Both the position numbers and the translations under genes were made by a program. DNA of 5,317 nucleotides, taken from assembly GCA_035637315.1 (NCBI GenBank), contig DASPXK010000427.1:1-5317 (forward strand). Direction: 5' to 3'. This DNA comes from DASPXK01 sp035637315 (GTDB taxonomy: Bacteria > Chloroflexota > UBA6077 > JACCZL01). How positions within the stretch are numbered: position 1 is the stretch's first letter; each line of letters opens with the position of its first letter. The notes beneath the pieces were generated by a model. It had not been told where the DNA came from. It saw only the letters and a list, made by a program, of their open reading frames with translations, and ran no database searches. Positions 1 to 3,701 of this stretch are shown in pieces.

Positions 1-105
1 GCCCTCACTCTGCAAGCGCGGGACGTAGCCGTTCAGGTACAGGCGATCGACGCACTCGACGGTCAGGGTGACATGATCTTTGATAAGCTCAGCGACGTTG
101 GGCAT
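1..105 (-). CDS. Conserved protein of unknown function, N-terminal fragment
   Basis: This gene is read leftward and cut by the window edge; 35 codons are visible, beginning MPNVAELIKDHVTL and containing DRLYLNGYVPRLQ. I recognise this N-terminus as that of a conserved, mostly uncharacterised bacterial protein seen in environmental high-GC genomes, but I cannot name a function. The start at 105 is preferred over an in-frame ATG four codons upstream (117) because a GGAG ribosome-binding site lies six bases before 105 and the family-like sequence begins there. No domain can be judged from the visible part. Upstream lie a possible -10 hexamer (139-144) and a strong 10-bp inverted repeat (152-185). 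Confidence 0.7.
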   Translation of the reverse strand, partial: MPNVAELIKDHVTLTVECVDRLYLNGYVPRLQSEG

Positions 106-138
106 GGCCGGCTCCATTGCTTGCGAGGCGTGGAACCC

Positions 139-144
139 ATCATA
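139..144 (-). promoter_or_regulatory. Possible -10 hexamer for the left-edge gene
   Basis: On the minus strand the hexamer reads TATGAT (five of six matches to TATAAT), 33 bases before the ATG at 105. No convincing -35 box is found 16 to 18 bases further upstream; that zone falls inside the 152-185 inverted repeat. This is a single-hexamer call and therefore weak. Confidence 0.25.
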
Positions 145-151
145 CCCAACC

Positions 152-185
152 GCGCCCCGGGCGACCCATCTAGTCCCCGGGGCGC
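152..185. repeat. Perfect 10-bp inverted repeat upstream of the left-edge gene
   Basis: GCGCCCCGGG at 152-161 is the exact reverse complement of CCCGGGGCGC at 176-185, with a 14-base spacer. No T-run follows on either strand, so a classical intrinsic terminator is not supported. It sits where the -35 region of the left gene would be, so an operator or an RNA hairpin are the plausible readings. The structure is directly visible; its function is inference. Confidence 0.6.
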
Positions 186-282
186 TGCTTCACTCGTCGG
201 TTTGAGGCGAAGCTTCGTTAGATATTAGATGCAGGACAGCCCAAAAGGATTCAGGCCGAGGCGAAGCCGCGACCGAAGCCTT

Positions 283-324
283 CGTCTGCATCACCGGGGC
301 GGCTGCGTCGTCGCTTCACCGGGG
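283..324. repeat. Short direct repeat around TCACCGGGG
   Basis: CGTCTGCATCACCGGGG (283-299) and CGTCGCTTCACCGGGG (309-324) are near copies; the exact core TCACCGGGG starts at 291 and 316, a 25-base offset. The second copy overlaps a 6-bp hairpin, CGCTTC (312-317) with GAAGCG (328-333). No role is assigned. Confidence 0.4.
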
Positions 325-329
325 AAGGA

Positions 330-479
330 AGCGCACCTAAACAGAAGTCCCCGGCCAAAGACTGGGGACTCCGCGAGCCTATATCTGCTAGTTTAGGGAG
401 CTTCCGTCGTCCGTCTTCTCGATATTATCCTGCGCTTCGGGCCAACTAGCCAGGAAGCTCAACCCCATTCAGGTGCGCT
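330..479. other. Candidate structured RNA with interleaved (pseudoknot) stems
   Basis: Five perfect pairings are visible. AGCGCACCT (330-338) pairs with AGGTGCGCT (471-479) and closes the block. AGTCCCC (346-352) pairs with GGGGACT (364-370), loop 11. GCTAGTT (387-393) pairs with AACTAGC (444-450). GAGCTTCC (398-405) pairs with GGAAGCTC (453-460). The last two cross, giving a pseudoknot topology. ATATC (381-385) could also pair with GATAT (421-425). The strand is undecided: a tRNA-like sequence overlaps on the minus strand, whereas a T6 run (505-510) lies just beyond on the plus strand. Read on the minus strand, the stretch near 396-411 resembles the P3'/P8 part of tRNA group I introns, but the P4-P6 domain is absent. 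I do not recognise a known RNA family. Confidence 0.35.
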
Positions 480-500
480 ACCAGACTGCGCTACGGCCCG
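437..500 (-). pseudogene. Degenerate tRNA-Pro-like sequence (GGG anticodon position)
   Basis: The 5' half closely matches bacterial tRNA-Pro: acceptor strand CGGGCCG, then TA, then a complete D-arm (GCGC stem, AGTCTGGTA loop, GCGC), then ACCTGAATGGGG, which puts T at position 33 and GGG at 34-36. The end TGGCCCGA pairs with the acceptor strand (6 Watson-Crick pairs plus one G-T) and supplies a discriminator A. The whole is only 64 nt. The anticodon stem has mismatches, and no T-arm with TTCRA is present. No missing 3' half is found further left, so an intron-split gene is not supported. It most likely is a decayed tRNA or a tRNA-derived part of the overlapping structured element. No encoded CCA follows. 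Confidence 0.45.
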
Positions 501-569
501 ATGCTTTTTTGCCTGTTCGCCTCCGAGTGTAGCCGCCCCTTCCGGACCGCGGCAAGGGCCCGGAGTGAG

Positions 570-590
570 ACGGGTGCCCCGTAGCTTTTT
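570..590 (+). terminator. Possible weak intrinsic terminator
   Basis: ACGGG (570-574) pairs with CCCGT (578-582) across a three-base loop, followed after AGC by five T residues (586-590). The stem is short (5 bp) and the T-run is offset by three bases. No plus-strand protein gene lies upstream, so if real it would end a plus-strand transcript from the 330-500 block. A second T-run (505-510) follows the GGCCCG that can pair with CGGGCC at 438-443. Confidence 0.3.
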
Positions 591-606
591 GCGCGGGGAA
601 CAAGAA

Positions 607-649
607 CCCTCACCCCCAGCCCCTGTCCCTCGCGGGGGAGAGGGGGAGC
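607..649. repeat. REP-like palindromic repeat, CCCTCACCCCC...GGGGGAGAGGGGG type
   Basis: The element begins CCCTCACCCCCAGCCCC and continues through an imperfect palindrome, TGTCCCTC-GCG-GGGGAGAGGGGG. Extragenic palindromes of this CCCTCACCCC/GGGGAGAGGGG form are dispersed in many high-GC bacterial genomes, which is my basis for the call. Only one copy is in the window, so its repetitive nature cannot be shown here. Confidence 0.5.
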
Positions 650-659
650 TGTGCCTGAC

Positions 660-705
660 ACAAGGTCACGACGTGCCGGGCCAGCAGTTCGCGCGTGACC
701 CTTGT
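660..705. repeat. 11-bp inverted repeat with one-base bulge
   Basis: ACAAGGTCACG (660-670) pairs with CGTGACCCTTGT (694-705), leaving one unpaired C in the right arm (among the three at 699-701) and a 23-base spacer. It lies about 85 bases before the antitoxin start and just after the REP-like element. It could be part of that element, a remnant inverted terminal repeat, or an operator; nothing decides between these. Confidence 0.4.
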
Positions 706-748
706 CAAGTCCCACGCGGCCTGCCCTGACGGGCCAATGAGGGAGGAG

Positions 749-769
749 CTTGCAAGAGCGTGCGATAAT
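749..769 (+). promoter_or_regulatory. Possible promoter and palindrome for the toxin-antitoxin operon
   Basis: GATAAT (764-769) matches five of six bases of a -10 box and would give a short leader before the ATG at 791. No good -35 hexamer is found 16 to 18 bases upstream. The perfect 8-bp palindrome CTTGCAAG (749-756) lies immediately before it. Type II antitoxins usually repress their own operon by binding palindromes near the promoter, so this is a plausible operator, by inference only. Confidence 0.3.
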
Positions 770-790
770 ACGCCCTAACGGGACGGCACC

Positions 791-1078
791 ATGGCAAAAG
801 AACTACAACCGATCGATATCAGCAACCTGCCTGAGGTTCTCCACCTAGCTGAAGAGGTCGAACGGAGGCAGGCGCCACGACGGCTCAAGCGCGGCGATCA
901 GGACGTGGCGATCCTAGCACCTGTCGAGAAAGCACCGTCTGGCAAAAAGCCAACTCGACGCCGCGACGGGCGCACTGGACCGGACGATCCTGTCTGGAAG
1001 CTGATCGGCCTGGTCCACTCAGAAGGTCCGGGCGATGTATCGGAGAACAAGTACAAATACCTGGCGGGATGCCTATGA
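791..1078 (+). CDS. Type II antitoxin, C-terminus frameshifted
   Basis: Reads as 95 residues starting MAKELQPIDISNLPEVL. Family members have a DISN-PEVL-LAEEV N-terminus, then a short basic/hydrophobic strand (here RRLKRGDQDVAILAPVE, about residues 30-46) resembling the DNA-binding part of Phd/YefM-like antitoxins, then a C-terminal toxin-binding tail with DVSENKYKYLA (about 82-92). As read, the frame ends abruptly in GCL-stop. Removing one G from the GGG at 1066-1068 gives KYLADAYDPPQP and a stop at 1092-1094, a family-like end of 100 residues that overlaps the toxin ATG as ATGA. The antitoxin would neutralise the toxin by direct binding and probably autoregulate the operon. Whether the extra G is real is unknown; the lost tail is short, so partial function is possible. 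Confidence 0.8.
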   Translation: MAKELQPIDISNLPEVLHLAEEVERRQAPRRLKRGDQDVAILAPVEKAPSGKKPTRRRDGRTGPDDPVWKLIGLVHSEGPGDVSENKYKYLAGCL

Positions 1079-1090
1079 CCCGCCGCAACC

Positions 1091-1522
1091 ATGAGGGCGC
1101 GCGGAACCGAACATCGCCGCTTCGCGCTCGTGGATACTTCCGCCTACTTTGCCACCATTGACGCCGGCGAGCGTCATCATGCAACGGCCCGCGCTATCGC
1201 CGCCCGGCTCAGCGCGGAGCGCTGGCGCCTGTTCACCACGAATTTCGTCCTGGCTGAGACCCATGCCCTCTTCTTGACAAGGGTCAACCGCGCCGTGGCG
1301 CTCCGGGTGCTCACGGAGATCGATAACAGTCCGACGACAATCGTCCGCATTAACGCTGCCGATGAACGCCGGGCGCGAGCAATTCTGAGTCAGTACCAGG
1401 ACAAGGACTTCTCGCTGACCGACGCGACCAGCTTCGCGGTCATGGAGCGGCTGGGGATCAACTGGGCCTTCGCCTTCGATCGCAACTTCGCTCAGTACGG
1501 CTGGAACATGATAAGCGGCTAA
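1091..1522 (+). CDS. vapC: PIN-domain ribonuclease toxin, VapC-like
   Basis: This 143-residue protein is the usual size for a single PIN domain. The acidic residues expected for Mg2+/Mn2+-dependent RNA cleavage are all present: D15 in ALVDTSAYF, E56 in NFVLAETHAL, D111 in FSLTDATSF (with D106 nearby), and D130 in AFAFDRNF. These sit in the typical order, and the C-terminal FDRNFAQYGW is characteristic of the family. The toxin would cleave RNA in the cytoplasm when not bound by the antitoxin encoded immediately upstream. The ATG at 1091 overlaps the antitoxin's restored stop (ATGA, 1091-1094), a standard translational-coupling arrangement. Two small hairpins follow the coding end (1514-1529, enclosing the stop codon, and 1539-1552), neither with a T-run. 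The coding frame is complete and the nuclease appears intact. Confidence 0.88.
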   Translation: MRARGTEHRRFALVDTSAYFATIDAGERHHATARAIAARLSAERWRLFTTNFVLAETHALFLTRVNRAVALRVLTEIDNSPTTIVRINAADERRARAILSQYQDKDFSLTDATSFAVMERLGINWAFAFDRNFAQYGWNMISG

Positions 1523-1765
1523 GACCGCTACGCTCCGCCTCGGCCGACCGAGCCGGCCATCTCACATCTTCGGGTTGAGTGGTCGACTACCACCATCGGA
1601 CTCGTCCGACGTGGCGGGCGGGTGGCGGCTCGGGGTAGGCTTGCCCTGCCCGGAGACGGGATCGAAGCGAGGCGGCGGTCTTCGGACAAGGGTCAGCCAG
1701 AGCAAGGCCCAACAGGGGGTGCTGCTCGCCGTGCTGAAGCGGCTGCTCTCGTAGGGACTAGACCG

Positions 1766-2809
1766 ATGCCGACGACCACGAAGCAGCCGGTGCGCTTCGG
1801 GCTCAGCCTGTCCAACCGAGCTGTCCTCTTTGGCCTGTCTCCCGAGCTGCTGCTGGAGATGGCGCGATTGGCGGACGAGTCGGGGGTATTCGACTCGGTC
1901 TGGGTCGGCGACAACCTGCTGTCCAAGCCTCGGCTGGAGGCGATCGCAACCCTGTCGGCGCTGGCGGTTCGGACTCGTCGGGTCAGGCTGGGAGCGATCT
2001 GCCTGGCGAGCTTCCCGCTGAGGCACCCGCTCATCTTGGCGATCCAATGGGCGAGTTTGGACGTGCTCGCGGGTGGCCGGACGATCCTGGGCGTGTGTGC
2101 CGGGGCCTCGGCCGACCAGGGGCCGCAGTTCGCGGCCGAGCTGGAGGCGATGCGCGTTCCCACCCAGGAGCGCATTCCCCGGCTCGAAGAAGGCATCGAC
2201 CTGCTGCGGCGCTTCTGGGCAGCCGAGCCGGTGAGCTTCCGCGGTCGCTTCTACGAGTTCGATACCGTCAATGCGCTCCCCAAGCCGGTGCAGGAGCGGG
2301 TCCCGATCTATCTCGGGGTCAACCCGCGCAAGGAGCTGGGGCCGGCGGTCACCGAGCGGGCGCTGCGGAGAGTCGCTCGTCTAGCCGACGGCTGGCAGGT
2401 CGACGGCACGCCGAGCGAGGTGTTCGCCGAGCACTGGCGGCGGATCAAGGGCTACGCCGCCGAGTATGGGCGCGCGGCGGAGGTGAAGGACGCGTGCTTC
2501 CACATGATGGTGAACATCAACGAGGATGCCGCAGCCGCGCGGAGCGAGTCCGTCGAGTTCCTGGCTCGCTACTACGGCGCGGGCAGGGTCTCCAGCGAGA
2601 AGCTCGAGGCATGGTTAGCGGCAGGGCCGCCGTCGGCGGTGATCGACAAGATAAGCCGGTTCATCGAGGCCGGGTGTACCATTCCGGTCCTCCGCTTCAC
2701 CGCCCTGAATCCACTCGCTCAGCTCGAGCGCTGTCTGGCCGACGTCTTGCCCGCGTTCCGAGGCATGCTGGCCCAAGATCGCACGTCAGCCGGAGCAGGC
2801 ACGGCCTGA
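1766..2809 (+). CDS. LLM-class flavin/F420-dependent oxidoreductase
   Basis: The 347-residue protein is a full-length bacterial luciferase-like TIM-barrel enzyme. Visible family features are the N-terminal strand VRFGLSLSNRAVLFG, the segment DSVWVGDNLLSKPRLEAI (about 43-60), the strand RRVRLGAICLASFPLRHPL (about 72-90), the DVLAGGRTILGVCAGAS glycine-rich loop (about 99-115), FRGRFYEF, and LADGWQ (about 206-211). Such proteins bind FMN or F420 and reduce or oxidise small substrates; the substrate here cannot be inferred. The open frame extends upstream to a GTG at 1622, but those 48 codons look non-homologous and low in complexity. I chose ATG 1766, which has AGGG nine bases upstream and places the first conserved strand at residue 9. 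It converges with the ferredoxin-YHS gene and shows no operon partner. Confidence 0.9.
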   Translation: MPTTTKQPVRFGLSLSNRAVLFGLSPELLLEMARLADESGVFDSVWVGDNLLSKPRLEAIATLSALAVRTRRVRLGAICLASFPLRHPLILAIQWASLDVLAGGRTILGVCAGASADQGPQFAAELEAMRVPTQERIPRLEEGIDLLRRFWAAEPVSFRGRFYEFDTVNALPKPVQERVPIYLGVNPRKELGPAVTERALRRVARLADGWQVDGTPSEVFAEHWRRIKGYAAEYGRAAEVKDACFHMMVNINEDAAAARSESVEFLARYYGAGRVSSEKLEAWLAAGPPSAVIDKISRFIEAGCTIPVLRFTALNPLAQLERCLADVLPAFRGMLAQDRTSAGAGTA

Positions 2810-2981
2810 TCACCGCCGTACTCCCTGCTGTGCGCCATGCGTCGGAGGAAGCCAGGTGGTCGTGCTCCGTGGGGCGTCGAGCCAAGCCCGCCGCCACGGC
2901 TGGTGCACCCGCTTGGAATGAAGGTGCTCAGTTATTAAGCGGCGCAGGCCATCCCCGAAAAACAGCAGTGAGACAGGCGTC
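2810..2981. other. Gap between convergent genes
   Basis: The LLM gene ends at 2809 and the restored ferredoxin-YHS gene ends at 2982. CCAAGC (2882-2887) and GCTTGG (2911-2916) form a 6-bp inverted repeat whose loop contains the palindrome GGTGCACC (2902-2909), but no T-run follows on either strand. The first ferredoxin reading frame stays open across this gap to 2810 only because the frame is shifted; I do not regard that stretch as coding. Confidence 0.5.
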
Positions 2982-3595
2982 CTAGCCGACCAGGTATATA
3001 GCCGGCTCGCGCTCGAAGGCCTTCTTACACGAGGGCGCACAGAAGTAGATCGTGCGGCCGCCCGTACTCCAGCCTGTGTCGCGCCGTGGCCGGGTCGACG
3101 TCCATCAGGCAGACCGGGTCGAGCCGCTCCAGTCTCGGCGTCCTCCACCAGCGGCTCGTAGCGGTCCTCGGGTGGCGGCAGGTAGCGCTCGTAGACGTGG
3201 TCGCGCAGCGCGGTGGGCGGCGGCAGCACGTGGCCGGCCTCCATCATGCTCTCGACATAGTCGAATATGGTGCTGATGAGAGCTTCGTCGTTGAGGTCTT
3301 TGAGCCAGATCGCGCGGCCGAGGAGTAGCAGGAGGGCGTTGTTGCCCACCGCGCACGGGCCGAGACAGCCGGTGAAGCTCAGGTGCAGCTTGTTGCGGAG
3401 CTTGCGGCGCTCCCACTCCGCTCCGTAGAGCGCCGTGTTAACTGGGGCGCGGCCCTTGTCGGTCCAGCCGCAGCAGCAGTTCCCGTGCTCCTTGGAGCAC
3501 ACCAGCAAGCTGCCCTGGAGCTGGACGATCCGGAAGTCCTCGCCCCGCGCGCGAACCTTCACGGTCTTGAGGCGCGCGGTCGTCTGCTGGCTCAC
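2982..3595 (-). CDS. [2Fe-2S] ferredoxin-YHS domain protein, carrying two frameshifts
   Basis: Residues 1-154 form a thioredoxin-like [2Fe-2S] ferredoxin domain: LVCSKEHGNCCCGW (C33, C40-C42) and FTGCLGPCAVGNN (C77, C81) carry the cluster-binding cysteines. As read, the frame then drifts into nonsense. Skipping one base near 3133 gives LERLDPVCLMDVDPATARH, and skipping one G of the run at 3061-3063 gives YGGRTIYFCAPSCKKAFERE, ending at TAG 2982-2984. Together these make a typical YHS domain with its metal-binding cysteines, and a 203-residue protein. YHS domains bind heavy metals and often accompany copper ATPases, as here. The likely role is copper sensing, binding or redox handling in the cytoplasm, by inference. 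The start is a GTG (3595-3593) without a clear ribosome-binding site. Unrepaired, translation from this start would run on to 2810. The gene is downstream of copA on the same strand. Confidence 0.8.
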
Positions 3596-3633
3596 GGCGC
3601 CGGCGGCGTCACAGGCGGAGCAGCGCCCACCTT

Positions 3634-3683
3634 GCCCAGCTCGATCTGGGACGCGTCGCAGTCTCTCAAAGTAGGAGCTGGGC
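3634..3683. promoter_or_regulatory. Inverted repeat with two alternative pairings between copA and the ferredoxin gene
   Basis: GCCCAGCTC (3634-3642) is the exact reverse complement of GAGCTGGGC (3675-3683), with a 32-base spacer. CCCAG (3635-3639) can instead pair with CTGGG (3646-3650) across a 6-base loop, so the two foldings exclude each other. It lies entirely in the 106-base gap between the copA stop and the ferredoxin GTG. An attenuator, an mRNA-processing or stability hairpin, or a metal-responsive operator are possible; no T-run is present. Confidence 0.45.
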
Positions 3684-3701
3684 TATCCCACCTGCCAGAG
3701 C

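Larger units (their letters stand above)
106..790. other. 685-bp region without a credible protein gene
   Basis: No open frame here has a credible start or recognisable product; the 74-codon open frame on the minus strand (491-715) runs through a palindromic repeat and resembles no protein I know. The region contains, in order: a 10-bp inverted repeat (152-185); a 10-bp direct repeat GAGGCGAAGC at 204-213 and 258-267; a 7-bp inverted repeat GATGCAG/CTGCATC (228-234 and 286-292); a direct repeat containing TCACCGGGG (291-299 and 316-324); a multi-stem block (330-479); a tRNA-like sequence (437-500); a terminator-like hairpin (570-590); a REP-like palindrome (607-649); and an 11-bp bulged inverted repeat (660-705). 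This density of pairing suggests structured RNA or mobile-repeat remnants. Confidence 0.6.

Noticed and set aside
312..342. SRP RNA domain, because of GGGGAAGGAAGCGCAC
   Set aside because: The sequence resembles GGAAGGAAGCAGC only partly, and the required opposite strand with GUCAGG is absent.
290..500. Intron-split tRNA-Pro with a complete group I intron
   Set aside because: No T-arm or 3' tRNA half is present to the left on the minus strand, and the 40-odd bases between the P3-like strands cannot hold P4-P6; only a remnant is conceivable.
330..510. tmRNA, because of tRNA-like and pseudoknot features
   Set aside because: tmRNA keeps the T-arm and acceptor but has a degenerate D-arm; here the D-arm is perfect and the T-arm is missing. 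No tag reading frame was recognised.
491..715. 74-codon minus-strand open frame
   Set aside because: It spans the terminator-like hairpin and the REP-like palindrome, has no ribosome-binding site and no recognisable protein features.
1622..1765. In-frame GTG extension giving the LLM oxidoreductase 48 more residues
   Set aside because: The added residues are Arg/Gly/Ala-rich with no resemblance to the family, which normally starts a few residues before the first barrel strand; ATG 1766 has a plausible ribosome-binding site and gives the usual length.
2810..2981. C-terminal extension of the ferredoxin protein across the intergenic gap
   Set aside because: It exists only because of the two upstream +1 shifts; the restored frame ends at 2982 with a typical YHS C-terminus.
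2047..2985. Long plus-strand open frame (312 codons) in another frame across the LLM gene
   Set aside because: It is Arg/Gly-rich shadow translation typical of high-GC DNA, and it overlaps a well-supported conserved protein in the correct frame.
3592..3669. 25-codon minus-strand frame ending in TGA that overlaps the ferredoxin GTG (GTGA)
   Set aside because: It could begin only at a TTG with no clear ribosome-binding site, has no recognisable product and a Pro-rich end; the overlap may be chance. It would matter only if relatives conserve it.
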